Part shown: piece after piece, positions 26,701 to 36,362 of the stretch
Layout of the letters: each line of letters begins with the position of its first letter
Position numbering within the stretch: the first letter of the stretch is position 1
NCBI GenBank assembly: GCA_002007465.1
Contig: LNAC01000037.1
Coordinates: forward strand, 1,234,335-1,298,334
Source: Ailurus styani
Taxonomy: Eukaryota > Chordata > Mammalia > Carnivora > Ailuridae
Direction: 5' to 3'
Length of the DNA: 64,000 nt
Translations under genes and position numbers: made by a program
Notes under the pieces: generated by a model
Seen by the model: only the letters and a program-made list of their open reading frames with translations
Told to the model about the DNA's origin: nothing
Database searches by the model: none

Positions 26701-29700
26701 AATAAAACCGAAAGTAGACAGATGGGATGAGAACTCAGCGATCGATCAGCCAAGGAGACAGGCCTGAACAGACCCCTCCCTCACAGTCCTCAGAAGGAAC
26801 CAACCTTGCTAACATCTTCCCAGACTTCCAGCCTCCAGAACTGCTAGACAATGAATTTCTGTTGTTTAAGCCACCCCGTCTGTGGTACTTTGTTGTGGCA
26901 GCACTAGCAAACAGAAACAGGTACCTCAATGGGAAGATATCATCAAAGGAATCAATAAAGATACGAAAAGAATGTTCATGGGTCAAGTCACATTGTACAT
27001 GTTCTTTGCTTAGTCGATCTGGTAAGAATTTCATCCTAGAGTCTGGCATTATTTATGTAATGGCTTTGCAACTAACATTTATCGGACCCCGGCTATGAGC
27101 CAGGATCCCTATTTGGTGTTGTTTTACATGCTTTCTAACAATTGAATAAGGGATGTATTTTTAGCTGGCCCCATTTTATAGATGCGGAGGCAGGTGTGCA
27201 AAAGGTACACGGTCACGGCAGCCATGACTGTTTCCATGTTGCACAGGTTCCCGCATTCGCTGTGGACATGGGGTGGTGACTTCAGATATCCCAGAATCAC
27301 ATTCCACGGCAGCAGCTAAATGTCACATTTGGAATGCGGAGGCTGCTTCACATTAGAAAAGCAAGAATAGCTATTAAAAGAAATTTCTAGTTCACATGTT
27401 GTCCTGTGACAAAGGAGGAGGGTGCCAGAAAAAGGATGAGTAGAAATAGGAATCCTGCACCAGAATTTAAGAAGGGCCCTGTTTTTCCTTTGTCTAATTA
27501 CCTCTAGCTAATAGGAAGGATACACGCAGGAGGAAAGGTAAGTTTTGCCTGTGCATTTGGCAACCACAAAGCTGTATTTTAATAAGAAATGGAAAGGAAG
27601 AGCCCATTCTTTGTATCTGGATTTTTTAAGTTAGAATGCTCTCTCCCTGCCTCTGTCTTCTTTCCTTCAGCCTTCCCTCCTGAAAGCAAAAAAAGTAAAT
27701 CAAAACCTTAAAAGTACAGCATAGGGGATAGAGTCAATAATACTTCAATGGTTTTGAAAGGTGACAGTTGGTAACTACGTTCATTGTGGTGGGCACTGCA
27801 TAATGTACAGAATTGTCTAACTGCTATGTTGTAGACATGAAACTAATATAACAATGTACATCAGCTCTATGTCCATCTTTTTAAAAAAGATTGGAAAAAT
27901 TATCAACAAAATAATAAAAACAGGGGTTCCTGGATAACTCAATCGGTTAAGCATCTGCCTTCGGCTCAGGTCATGATCTCAGGGCCCTGGGATCGAGCCC
28001 TGGGTCCCACATCCAGCTCCCTGCTCAGTGGGGAGCCGGCTTCTCCCTCTACCTGCTGCTCCCCTACCTCATGCTCTCTCTCTCTCTCTCACTCTGCTCT
28101 ATCAAATACATAAATAAAATCTTTTTAAAAATAAATTTAAAAAATTAAAAATCACACATCTATAGTCTGGTTTTCCTTTGTATTCTACTAAGAGGAAGCT
28201 AATATTTCTTGTTTTGAGTTCCAACTGAGTCAGGAAATGCTCCACTAACTTGTTGTTCCAGTTACTCCAGTTCTTCTCTGTCCTAATTCCAGAGGTTCTA
28301 CTCCTCATTATATTTCCAAAACCGAAAATTGATCAAGCTACTCTGTCTTGTTCAAACACCCTGATAACTTCTCGCTGACGTCTATGGCATAGATGAAGGA
28401 CCCTTGCCTTCCAGCTGGCCCCGCCTCCGCAGATCCGCTGCCTCCTGTTGGACCTCCCTCTAGCCAAAGCCCAAGTCACATCAAGTTGTCTGCTTTCCCC
28501 AAGAACATGCTATTTATTTCGCTAATCTTGGGCGCCTGGGTGGCTCAGTGGGTTAAAGCCTCTGCCTTCGGCTCAGGTCATGATCCCAGGGTCCTGGGAT
28601 CGTGGCCCGCATCGGGCTCTCTGCTCAGTGGGGAGCCTGCCTCCTCCTCTCTCTCTGCCTGCCTCTCCGCCTACTTGTGATCTTTCTCTCTCTGTCAAAT
28701 AAAAATAAAAATCTTTAAAAAAAGATCTTATTATTTCACTAATCTCATGACTATCCAACCTATTTCTTTCCTACAACACCTTTGCCTCTGTTGTTCACCT
28801 TGAGAGCTACATTTTTCAAGACTTACCCTGGGTCTACCCCGTGAAGTCCCTTTCAGTACTACCCCTTTGTCTCCCTCTCTCCCCCCACCGCCCCCCACAG
28901 GACAAAATTAACCATTCCTTTCTCTAGAGTCTCCTCACAATCTGAAGAGCCTTTTAGTAAAGGGTGTCCAAATACTCTGCAACTTACGTTGTTGTTTGGT
29001 TGGTTTTTTTCATCTTTTCTCACTCCCTATGAGGGAGTGACATTTTCCTCAAGAGAGGGACATTTTCCTACCTCTTTTCTGCCCTAACTCATCCGATGCC
29101 TACGTACCTTAGAGTGGGAGCCCATTAACCCTCCCACTCCCATCCAGTAAAGAGAACTGCATTGGTTCAGTCACTGAACTTCTGAGTCTTGTCTTCATTG
29201 GCAACATGATAAGATTCTCACTACTCTGCCTACCTTATGGAGTAGCTGCAGAGGCCAAATGGGATAAATGTGTGGGAAAGCACCTTAAAAACTAAAAAGC
29301 ACTGTATGGGTACAAAGTCACATTGTTCCTTTAGCAGAGAAGCTGTTTCCATCCTCCTTGGTAACACACAGAATGAAGGACTCTATGTTACCAAGGCAGT
29401 GAAGTGCAATGAGAGCTGAGGTTTTGGCAGAGTACAAAGCCAGTACCTTTCCTTTCATGCTCCATCCCACCCACCTCCATATTCCAGGTGGATTCTCTAC
29501 GAGCTAATTCCCTTTGAGTCTGTGTCATGACCTATAACCCCACAAAAAAGGCAATGATTGGAAGGAACTAGCCATATTAATCAGAATTCCTCACTGGCAC
29601 AAACCATTGCTACTAGATTTCGTAAGAAATTCAAGTCAAAGAAAAGGGATTTAATGGGACCATGTCTTCCTAACTCCAAAATATTAATAAGTTAAAAACT

Positions 29701-31431
29701 CCAGGAGACAAGCTTCCTGTCTTAGCATAGATCTTTTGCAATAATGCCAAAATCTCAATTACTCAGAGCACCCCCTTCGTTTCAGTTGCAGAAACCAAAC
29801 AAAGATTTATAAACTACATAGTAAGCAAAATAATCCTCAGATGGTCCATTATATTTAGGTGAGTTATCTCCCAAGAGGGTTTCCTTTCTGACTGGATTTT
29901 TTTCTCTGGTATCAAATATTCCATCAGAAGTCTTTCTGTTTAGTAAAGTTCTACAATCATCTTTACTAAATGCAGATTTTTACATCTTACACATCATAAA
30001 ATGAAATAATTCAAAGTGCTTTTTAAAAAATTAAAACTCATAAAAACGTCTCACCTCCTTGGGGAAAAAGGGTCCAAGGATAGAATAGCACATCATAGAG
30101 CCTAAGTTAATGGAAGCTGCTGATATCAGTACAAAGAGCTGTTCTCTTGAAAGCTGTCTGGATGTCTCTCTTGCATTTCCTGGAGGGTCATCACCTTAAA
30201 TGCAAGCATATTACAATTACAGGCATATAATTGAGACTACTGACCGAAATTCACAGAAGTCACTTCTGTGCACGCTGAAGAAAATATTTGCACAGCTAAG
30301 GGGCTATTTTGACTATAGCACATTTGATCAAATGAAACACAAAACTCATATATCACTCCCATTTTGAAAATGGATCATTTTCAGGGCAGAATTTATTAAA
30401 CCATCTGATCTGTTTTGCCTTCACTATTTCTTCCACCTTTAATAAATTCCTTCAAGAAGAATGAGGGAACAAAGAGCTCTCCAAAGGGTACCGCTCTCTA
30501 AAGTATAATGTAACTTCTTGAGTTATTAGCTTCATATGCTACATGGACTCAAAACATTCTGAGCACGTCAAGTTAGCAGTTCATTAAGCATTCTAGGGTA
30601 GTATTGAAGTTAAGTGAAGTGTAACTAGAAAACAAACTAAAGCATTCAATTGGTGAATGAATACTTACAATGGTATGCTGCTGGAAAGACAAGTCCCACA
30701 AATCTGTAAATCGATCCATATTGTACACTAATAACTGGCCTTTTGCATCGATTATTTCAATACTTATTTCCAGGGCTAAGTGTTCATTTAATTTTAAAGA
30801 CAACAGGTCAATTACTCAGTTTCAAATATTCAGCAAATCTATCAGTCATTTTTAAATTCAATGGCTTGGAGAAAAAAGAAATTTAAGTAAGAAAACTTCA
30901 CTTGGTTTGCTCTATGTTTCAGAGGTTGCCATTGCAGTCCGGGGGTGGGGGGGGGTTGAAATCTGTGCAAGATGAGGAAGTCTCAAGAATCTTTGTAAAA
31001 CTTCTGGAATAGATGAGGAAGGGAACTGAGAGAAAGTTAAAAGGGGGGAGGAACAGTAGGTGCTCCAAATGTAATGCTTTACCTTTGTCTAATGGCATAC
31101 TTATCCGAATGCATTCCCAAACAGACGGTATTTATAAAAGCAGCGCTATAGAGGAGCAGTCTTGAGAGACCTCGCCCTGGCCCTGAACCTTAACCCCTTT
31201 CAGAGAGAGAGAGGGAGAGAGAGAGGGAGAAAGAGAGAGAGAAGCTCTAACCCGAAGCCCCCCCACCAGGCCCCAGTCTTTTCGAATCCCTCCGAAACAA
31301 ACCAAGCTAAAACGAATTCAATCGTCGACAAAGGGGAATAAAGGACCCACGCCACCAACGGGTGCTTGTCCGCGCCGCTCTCGGTCACCTCTCGGGAGGG
31401 ATGGGCCCTCCGGGTCCCCCGGCGCGTCCAT
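8641..31431 (-). CDS. SLC18B1: SLC18B1, vesicular polyamine transporter (14 coding exons)
   Basis: Proton-coupled antiporter of the major facilitator superfamily that loads spermine and spermidine into secretory vesicles (family knowledge). Joining 14 minus-strand exons (31389-31431, 30055-30194, 25743-25838, 24998-25071, 23544-23691, 20684-20840, 15984-16120, 13430-13531, 12022-12113, 11203-11298, 10294-10368, 9076-9169, 8933-8982, 8641-8707) gives 1371 nt, which is 456 codons plus TAG and equals the human length. Every junction keeps frame with GT-AG ends. The two halves of the 12-helix fold show paired motif-C-like segments: GPPLGG at residues 181-186 and GPTLGG at 391-396. A motif-A-like loop GKYLVQIGAK follows helix 2. 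The N-terminus (residues 1-30) and C-terminal tail (435-456) are hydrophilic and the most divergent. No frameshift or premature stop was found, so the gene should be functional. It is transcribed away from RPS12. Confidence 0.96.
8933..8982 (-). CDS. SLC18B1: SLC18B1 coding exon 13 (residues 419-434 plus 2 nt)
   Basis: Short exon encoding GLTMGLFYLWEHSQRR, the end of helix 12 and a basic cytosolic stretch. The acceptor is TTCAAG| and the donor GAAG|GTATGA. It is too short to be seen without homology. Confidence 0.92.
9076..9169 (-). CDS. SLC18B1: SLC18B1 coding exon 12 (residues 387-418)
   Basis: Encodes GAFIGPTLGGFLYEKIGFEW then AAAVQGLWALTS, the second GPxxGG element (helix 11) and the start of helix 12. 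The acceptor is TTGTTAG|. GTGAGT is taken as the donor rather than the GTGTGA two bases upstream, because it is stronger and keeps phase 0. Confidence 0.93.
9283..9469 (+). repeat. Can-SINE in SLC18B1 intron
   Basis: Diverged head GGGGATGTTTGGGTGACTCA. Flanked by AAACTGGAACTGTAA and AAACTGGAAGTCTAA. Confidence 0.9.
9876..10080 (+). repeat. Can-SINE, young, in SLC18B1 intron
   Basis: Full-length; target duplication AAAAGACAAAACA on both sides. Confidence 0.95.
10140..10300 (+). repeat. Probable MIR, adjoining exon 11
   Basis: Diverged MIR-like run (TTTAGGACTCCAGCTCTGCT to CGGTGTCTATTTCTTCACGG) that abuts the donor side of SLC18B1 exon 11. Confidence 0.5.
10294..10368 (-). CDS. SLC18B1: SLC18B1 coding exon 11 (residues 362-386 plus 2 nt)
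   Basis: Encodes YENGFEEGLSTLGLVSGLSS then AMWSV, leading into helix 11. The acceptor is CTCTGCAG| and the donor TTGG|GTGAGT. Confidence 0.95.
11203..11298 (-). CDS. SLC18B1: SLC18B1 coding exon 10 (residues 330-361 plus 2 nt)
   Basis: Encodes SQLWLLVLILVLNGISAGMS then IIPTIPEILSCA, helix 10. The acceptor is TTTTGCAG| and the donor CCTA|GTAAGT. Confidence 0.95.
12022..12113 (-). CDS. SLC18B1: SLC18B1 coding exon 9 (residues 300-329 plus 2 nt)
   Basis: Encodes HLRKWFLVWGNIITAGCYML then LGPIPILHIK, helix 9. The acceptor is TACCAG| and the donor AAAAG|GTAACG. Confidence 0.95.
13430..13531 (-). CDS. SLC18B1: SLC18B1 coding exon 8 (residues 266-299)
   Basis: Encodes FNLPAGYVGLVFLGLALSYS then ISSPLFGLLSDKIP, which is helix 8 and the second-half motif-A-like loop (FGLLSDK). 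The acceptor is TTTACAG| and the donor CCA|GTACGT. At 102 nt it is phase 0 at both ends. Confidence 0.95.
13770..13957 (-). repeat. Can-SINE in SLC18B1 intron
   Basis: Target duplication TGTAGCATTTGATTTT on both sides (13754 and 13959). Confidence 0.93.
14227..14366 (-). repeat. Old Can-SINE in SLC18B1 intron
   Basis: Older subfamily body (TAGGCTCCACGCCCAGCATG). Flanked by AGAATTTGCATTTCTTT copies; a third copy at 14401 points to a further slippage or duplication. Confidence 0.85.
15984..16120 (-). CDS. SLC18B1: SLC18B1 coding exon 7 (residues 220-265)
   Basis: Encodes DSDPGEHSFWKLITLPKVAL, then IAFVINSLSSCFGFLDPTLS and LFVLEK: the central loop and helix 7. The donor is AAG|GTAGGT. The acceptor ACCAAAAG| is A-rich, with its polypyrimidine tract (T14) about 12 nt further upstream. 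It is still the only AG that keeps the reading frame and matches the family. Confidence 0.93.
16543..16741 (-). repeat. Can-SINE in SLC18B1 intron
   Basis: Reverse full-length element, T-rich tail at 16543-16561, head ending GAGCCACCCAGGCGTCCC. Flanked by GACAATTTTTTTC and CAACAATTTTTTTT. Confidence 0.93.
18744..18946 (+). repeat. Can-SINE, young, in SLC18B1 intron
   Basis: Full-length. Target duplication GATAAAACTCA at 18732 and 18947. Confidence 0.95.
20684..20840 (-). CDS. SLC18B1: SLC18B1 coding exon 6 (residues 168-219 plus 1 nt)
   Basis: Encodes GSLEVFSGLGLVLGPPLGGF (helix 5 with the antiporter motif C), then LYQSFGYEVPFIFLGCIVLL and MVPLNMYILPNY (helix 6). The acceptor is TTTTTAG| and the donor TATG|GTAAGA. 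Confidence 0.96.
20930..22095 (+). repeat. Old L1 ORF2/3' region in SLC18B1 intron
   Basis: Degenerate L1 tail: ATCATAGAAATACTAGAAAA, then CCAATAGGAAAATGAGCAAA, TCTGATCCAGAATGTCATTC and a decayed 3' UTR. No open frame. Confidence 0.7.
23544..23691 (-). CDS. SLC18B1: SLC18B1 coding exon 5 (residues 118-167)
   Basis: Encodes VLDQVPEGPIFIAMCFLVRV, then ADAVSFAAAITASFSILVKA and FPNNVATVL: helix 4 and the following loop. The acceptor is TTTTTTAG| and the donor TTG|GTATG. The exon is 148 nt and ends in phase 0. Confidence 0.96.
24998..25071 (-). CDS. SLC18B1: SLC18B1 coding exon 4 (residues 94-117 plus 2 nt)
   Basis: Encodes LVQIGAKFMFVAGMFVSGGV then TILFG, the rest of the motif-A loop and helix 3. 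The acceptor is ATTATAG| and the donor GG|GTAAGT. The final glycine codon is split with exon 5. Confidence 0.95.
25262..25576 (+). repeat. L1 3' end, truncated insertion
   Basis: Carnivore L1 3' UTR (CCATATGATCTCGCTTATAT through GGGATTAAGGAGGGCACTTG) ending in an A-rich tail. GAAAAATCAATCAACCC flanks it on the left and AAAAAATCAATCAACCC on the right. Confidence 0.88.
25743..25838 (-). CDS. SLC18B1: SLC18B1 coding exon 3 (residues 62-93)
   Basis: Encodes AEKKGVSNTVTGMIFGCYAL and then FDLLASLVFGKY, which is helix 2 and the start of the motif-A loop. It is flanked by TTTAAAG| and |GTAAGT. At 96 nt it is phase 0 at both ends. Confidence 0.96.
26137..26365 (+). repeat. Older Can-SINE with CT-rich duplication
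   Basis: Older head (TGTTAAGCATCCGACTCTTG). The CCTCTCCCCTATCCCTCCCC block occurs twice near 26271-26325. Confidence 0.88.
26372..26705 (+). repeat. L1 ORF2 internal fragment
   Basis: L1 text ACCATGGTACTGGTATAAAG, TCTCTTCAACAAATGGCATT, GGGAAACTAGACACCCACA, broken by many changes. Confidence 0.75.
26770..26935 (+). repeat. MaLR LTR 3' fragment
   Basis: MLT1-like end: CCTCAGAAGGAACCAACCTT, CCAGCCTCCAGAACTGCTAG, TTTCTGTTGTTTAAGCCACC. Confidence 0.65.
27722..27890 (+). repeat. Old L1 3' UTR fragment
   Basis: Pattern GATAGAGTCAATAATACTTC, GGTGACAGTTGGTAACTACG, ATGAAACTAATATAACAATG is the 3' UTR of an L1M-type element. Confidence 0.7.
27923..28142 (+). repeat. Can-SINE in SLC18B1 intron
   Basis: Diverged copy, head GGGGTTCCTGGATAACTCAA. 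A CT repeat precedes the A-rich tail. Confidence 0.9.
28529..28728 (+). repeat. Can-SINE, young, in SLC18B1 intron
   Basis: Full-length. Target duplication TTATTTCGCTAATCTT and TTATTTCACTAATCTC. Confidence 0.94.
29160..29325 (+). repeat. MIR fragment
   Basis: MIR-like run GGTTCAGTCACTGAACTTCT to AAGCACCTTAAAAACTA; diverged. Confidence 0.55.
30055..30194 (-). CDS. SLC18B1: SLC18B1 coding exon 2 (residues 15-61)
   Basis: Encodes the end of the cytosolic N-terminus and helix 1, including LSREQLFVLISAASINLGSM and LGPFFPKE. The acceptor is TTTAAG| and the donor GGAG|GTGAGA. It completes the split glycine codon of exon 1 and ends in phase 0. Confidence 0.96.
31201..31243. repeat. (GA)n-rich simple repeat
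   Basis: Purine-rich GAGAGAGG run on the downstream flank of SLC18B1 exon 1, within intron 1. Confidence 0.85.
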
Positions 31432-31680
31432 GCGCGAGATGCGCGGTCCCGCGCCGCGGCTCCGGGTCTCCAAGCCCGCGCCCACCGACTCGACCTCACA
31501 GGAGCCGGCGAGCTGGTGGCGCCTGCTCAAGCCGACCCTGGCATTGTGGATCCCCGCGGGCGGCGGTGGGCCGGGAGCCACCCGCAGCCTGGGAAGACAC
31601 CTAGGCGCTCCGGGAGGCGGGGCGGAGGCGGGGAGTGGGCGGGGTGTGGGCGGGGTGGGAGTGGAGAAGCGCTCTGTTTA
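31340..31680 (-). promoter_or_regulatory. SLC18B1: SLC18B1 CpG-rich promoter with GC boxes
   Basis: CpG-dense segment spanning exon 1 and the upstream side of SLC18B1 in an otherwise AT-rich area. GC boxes (GGGCGG-type, written on the + strand) cluster at 31619-31655, consistent with Sp1 binding and a housekeeping TATA-less promoter. The start site is probably between about 31450 and 31620 (inference). No upstream ATG lies in frame with the coding start. Confidence 0.75.
31389..31431 (-). CDS. SLC18B1: SLC18B1 coding exon 1 (residues 1-14 plus 1 nt)
   Basis: Begins MDAPGDPEGPSLPR inside the CpG-rich promoter. The donor GAG|GTGACC is chosen because it joins exon 2 as ...R-G-D-D-P, matching the human N-terminus in frame. 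Reading straight on past the donor gives a non-homologous tail and a stop at 31318. The start context is CGCATGG, with G at +4 but C at -3. Confidence 0.88.
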
Positions 31681-31902
31681 TTTAAAGACACAGGCTACTA
31701 TGGTACCCCACGCCCTTGGATGAGCTGTACTTTCCGTTCTGTATGGGGTAGGGTCGGGGGAGGACTATCTACATTCCAGGTAGTTGAACCCCCTAGCCTA
31801 AAGTAAGTAAAATGTGTTTCCACTAAAGGTAAGAAAGGAAACGTATAGACAGAGAAAAGAGAGACTACCACCTTACCTTCACCATCACAATCTGTGGGAG
31901 CA

Positions 31903-31927
31903 GACACACACACACACACACACACAC
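31903..31927. repeat. (CA)n microsatellite
   Basis: About twelve uninterrupted CA units, 220 bp upstream of the SLC18B1 CpG island. Confidence 0.95.
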
Positions 31928-31959
31928 TTCACTTATCTTCCCCTTATTTGCTATTTGGG

Positions 31960-32690
31960 AACAGTTAACGTTTGAGGCCTGGGAAATTGTTGATTTGGGA
32001 CCAACATAAAATTTAAAAGACTACTGAGTTGTTTCAGGTATTGTGAATTTAAAGATGAATAAGCCCCCATCCAGCCTCAAGTAGAATACTTCGATCTAGC
32101 AGGTAAAACAAACACCTGTTAATAATTTTTATGAAGCGATGAGTTTTGTAATAGAAACACTTTGGAAGAACTCTTTACTGTGGCTAAGTGAGGCCAGGAT
32201 GGCTTCCTGAGGAGGACATGTTACTTGGGTCTTGAAGTTTATGCAGAAATTCCTTGGGTAGGTAAGAAGAGTCTTTAGAGCCAGAAGGATTAGCTCTAGC
32301 CCAGATTCCTTCAAGTGGCTTTCCAGAATCTTTTATTATCTAACCCCCCACTAGCTTCTCCAATCTCATTTTACTCTACATTCCCTTTCCAATCTAACAT
32401 CAAACCAAAAAGGAGAAATTTTTTTGAATTATTTCTTTGATGATTACATTTCCTTTTTTTTGTTCTCTCTTTCTAGACTGCTCCTTATGCATATACTGGG
32501 TCATCTAGACTGGCCCTCTTATTTATTATTCTTTTTCTCTTCTACTTTTCATCTCTTACTGTTCTTGGTCCATCTTATAGGAATTTCCCCCAACTTTATC
32601 TTCCAGTCCTTCAGCTGAATTTTTCATTTCTATTGTCATTTATTTTGCTCTATCCCCATCCCCTGCATCAGCAATCATTCTCGCATGTTT
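31960..32690. other. Intergenic, nothing recognised
   Basis: Unique AT-rich DNA upstream of the SLC18B1 promoter. No exon-like or repeat signal that I can support. Confidence 0.5.
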
Positions 32691-32797
32691 TTTAAATTTT
32701 ATTTTTAAGTAATCTCTACACCCAGTGTGGAGCTCAAACTCACAGCCCCAAGATTAAGAGTCGCATGCTCTACCCATTGAGCCAGCCAGATACCCCA
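32690..32797 (-). repeat. Old Can-SINE fragment
   Basis: Older reverse SINE (AAGTAATCTCTACACCCAGT to ATTGAGCCAGCCAGATACCC). Confidence 0.8.
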
Positions 32798-32989
32798 TTA
32801 TTGCATATTTAATATAAATCTTTTTGTTTGTATATATTTTCATAAAATGTATATTCTTATTTTGCACCCATCTATTTTTCATTTATATAAAGTGTATTAT
32901 GGTATAGACTCAGATTCCTAACTTTCTCTCCACTTCTATTCTCTGACTCTTATTTTCCTTTCACATGATCAATGTGACAGATGAATATA

Positions 32990-33180
32990 TTATCATATTA
33001 GTTTTCTGGGATTGCTGTAACAAATTACCACAAACTTGGTGCCTTAAAAAAACAACCTTGAAGGCCAGAAGTTCAACATCTATTTCACTGAGCCAAAGTC
33101 CAAAATGATCTCCTGATCTCAAGATCTTTAACTTAATCACATCTGCATGGACCCTTCTTTCAAACAAGGTAACAAGTATC
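32990..33180 (-). repeat. MaLR-like LTR fragment, reverse
   Basis: Contains TTAGTTTTCTGGGATTGCTG, CAAATTACCACAAACTTGGT and CTTAACTTAATCACATCTGC, the reverse of MaLR-type LTR ends. Confidence 0.6.
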
Positions 33181-33609
33181 CATTCATTGAAGTTTTATAT
33201 ACTCATGATAGACATACGATCACATACGTAAACTATGGAAACTTTTTTTTTTTTGGTACAAACTAAGGTGGAATATTTTGTTTAAATGCTACTTCCTCAG
33301 GGAAGTTCATTCTTGGAGGATCTTTTTATTGGATATAGAAATATGTGGAGAGAGTTGTTATCTTTCAGCCTCTTCAGGACGTGGTTCTACTGTTTTTGGT
33401 TGCTATAATTCCTCAAAAGAAATCAGTATAATTTTGAATGTTATGTACTTTTTTATTGTCTTGGCTGCTTTTTGGGATTTTCTTGTGATCTTTGAGTTTT
33501 AACAGTTCACTTATACATGTCTAGATATGTGTGTAGTTTTTTTCAAATTTTTATTTAAATTCTAGTTAGTTAACATACAGTGTAATATTGGTTTCAGAAG
33601 TAGAATTTA

Positions 33610-33803
33610 GGGCACCTGGGTGGCTCAGTTGGTTAAGCGACTGCCTTCAGCTCAGGTCATGATCCCGGAGTCCCGGGATGAGTCCCACATCGGGCTCCCA
33701 GCTCCAATGGGGAGTCTGCTTCTCTCCCTCTGAAATTCTCCCCTCTCATGCTCTCTCTTGTGCTCTCTCTCTCAAATAGATAAATAAATAAATATTTTTT
33801 AAA
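33610..33803 (+). repeat. Can-SINE inside L1
   Basis: Perfect target duplication AGTAGAATTTAG at 33599 and 33804. Confidence 0.95.
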
Positions 33804-34137
33804 GTAGAATTTAGTGATTCATCTCTTACATGGAATACCCAGTGCTCATTTAAAGTGCCCTCCTTAGTATCCATCACCCATTTAGCACATCCCCTGCCCA
33901 CCTCCCCTCCATCAACCCTCAGTTTGTTCTCTCTTGTGAAGAGTCTCTTATGGTTTGCTTCCCTCTTTTTTCCCCTTCCTCTATGTTCATCAGTTTTGTT
34001 TCTTAAATTGCGCATATAAGTGAAATCATATGTTATTTGCCTTTCTCTGACTTATTTCTCTTCTATAATACCCTCTAGCTCCATCCACATCCTTGCAAAT
34101 GGCAAGATTTCATTTTTGATGGCTGAGTAATATTCCT

Positions 34138-34170
<33 letters not shown>

Positions 34171-34176
34171 CACACC
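34138..34176. repeat. (GT)n(AT)n microsatellite
   Basis: GT run passing into TATATA within the L1 3' region. Confidence 0.9.
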
Positions 34177-35701
34177 ATACCCTATTTATCCATTCATCAG
34201 TTAATGGACATCAGCTAATGGACATTTGGGCTCTTTCCATAGTTTGGCTCTTGTGGACATTGCTTCTGTAAACATCAGCGTGTGTGTGCCCCTTCAAATC
34301 AGTATTTTTGTGTCCTTTGGTAAATACCTAGTAGTGCAATTGCTGGGTCATAGGGTAGTTCTATTTTTAGCTTTTTGAGGAAGCTCCATACTGCTTTCCA
34401 GAGTGGCTGTACCAGTTTGCATTCCCACCAACAGTGTGAGAGAGTTCCCCTCTCTCCACATTTTCACCAACATCTGTTATTTCCTATGTTGTTAATTTTA
34501 ACCATCCTGACAGGTATGAGGTGGTAATCTCATCATGGTTTTGATTTGCATTTCCTTGATGATGAGTGATGTCAAGCATCTTTTCATGAGTCTGTCAGCC
34601 ATCTGGATGTCTTATTTGGAAAAAATGTCTGTTCGTGTCTTCTGCCCATTTCTTAACTGGATTCTTTGTTTTCTGGGTGTTGAGTTTGATAAGTTCCTTA
34701 AAGACTTTGGATACTTCCCCTTTATCAGATATGTCATTTGCAAATATCTTCTCCCATTCCATAGGTTGTCTTTTAGTTTTGTTGATAGTTTTCTTCACCG
34801 TGCAGAAGCTTTTTATCTTGATGAAGTCCCAATAGTTCATTTTTGCTTTTGTTTCCCTTGCCTCCGGAGACACGTCTAGCAACAAGTTGCTGCTGCCAAG
34901 GTCAAAGAGGTTGCTAGCTGTGTTCTCCTTTGGGATTTTGATGGTTTCTTGTCTCACATTTAGGTTTTTCATCCATTTTGATTTTATTTTTGTGTGTGGT
35001 GTAAGAAAGAAGTCTACTTTCACTCTTCTGCATGTAGCTGTCAGTTTTCCAGAAACAATTTGTTGGGGAGATTGTCTTTTTTCTATTGGACATTCTTTTT
35101 TGCTTTGTGAAAAATTAGTTGACCATATAGTTGTGAGTCCATTTCTGGGTTTTCTATTCTGTTCCACTGATCTATGTGTCTGACCAGTACCATACTGTCT
35201 TAATGACCTCAGCTTTGTAATATAGTTTGAAGTCCAAAATTGTGATGCCTCCAGCTTTGCTTTTCTCTTTCAAGATTGCTTTGACTATTCAGGATCTTTT
35301 GTGGTTCCATACAAATTTTAGGATTGTTTATTCTAGCTGTGTGAAAAATGCTGGTACTATTTTGATAGGGATTGCATTAAATGTGTAGATTAGTTTGGGT
35401 AGTATGGACATTTTAACAATATTTGTTTTCCAGTCCATGAGCAATTTCCTGGTTAACCCATTCATTCTTTAGTAGGATGTTCTTTAATCTCCATGTATTT
35501 ATGGGTTCCCAAATTTTTTCTTGTGGTTGACTTCAAGTTTCATAGTGTGTGGTGTGAAAATATGCTTGGTATGATCTCAGTCTTTTTATAGTTGTTGAGA
35601 CCTGATTTGTGAGCCAGTATGTGATCTATTCTGGAAAATGTTCTATGTGCACTCAACAAGAATGTGTATTCTGTTGCTTTAGGATAAAGTGTTCTAAATG
35701 T

Positions 35702-35899
35702 GGGGGTGCCTGGGTGGTTCAGTCATTAAGCTTCTGCCCTCGGCCCAGGTCATGATCCCAGGGTTCTGGGATTGAGCCCTGCATCAGGCTCCCTGCTCAA
35801 AGGGAAGCCTGATTCTCCCTCTCCCACTCCCCCTGCCTGTGTTCCCTCTTTCACTGAGTATCTCTCTGTCATATAAATAAATAAAATCTTTAAAAAAAA
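35702..35899 (+). repeat. Can-SINE inside L1
   Basis: Target duplication GTTCTAAATGT on both sides. Confidence 0.93.
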
Positions 35900-36343
35900 A
35901 TGTTCTAAATGTTTCTGTTAAGTCCATCTGGTCCAACGTGTCATTAAAAACCATTGTTTCCTTGTTTTTTTGCTTACATGATCTATCCATTGCTGTATGT
36001 GGGATGTCCAAATCCCCTACTGTTATTGTATTATTACCAACGAGTTTCCTATACTTGTTATTAATTAATTTATATATGTGAGTGCTCCTAAGTTGGGGGC
36101 ATAAATATTTACAATTGTTAGATCTTCTTGTTGAGTAGACCCCTTAATTATGACCCCTTCTTCATCTCTCATTACAGTCTTTGGTTTAAAATCTAGTTTG
36201 TCTGATGTAAGTATGGCTATCCCAGCTCTGTTTTCACATCCATTAGCATGATAGATGGTTCCTCATCCCCTCACTTTCAATCTGCAGGTGTCTTTAGGTC
36301 TAAAGGGAGTCTTTTATAGGCAGCATCTATATGGGTCTTGATT

Positions 36344-36362
36344 GTGTGTGTGTGTGTGTGTT
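36344..36362. repeat. (TG)n microsatellite
   Basis: About nine TG units in L1-derived sequence. Confidence 0.85.

Noticed and set aside
28393..28680. Recurring open frames with AWVAQWVKASAFGSGHD-like text (also at 1431, 6889, 9820, 49828 and others)
   Set aside because: These are translations of the Can-SINE head and body. They recur only because the SINE recurs.
31318..31581. Possible N-terminal extension of SLC18B1 upstream of ATG 31431
   Set aside because: The frame is open for about 50 codons upstream, but it begins at a GTG and has no ATG. The family starts at the MDAPGD-like ATG.
31200..31806. Several overlapping open frames in the CpG island on both strands
   Set aside because: GC-rich promoter DNA gives few stops. 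Only the exon 1 frame that splices in frame to exon 2 is supported.
34595..35167. 190-codon minus-strand open frame
   Set aside because: It is a remnant of L1 ORF2 and not a host gene.
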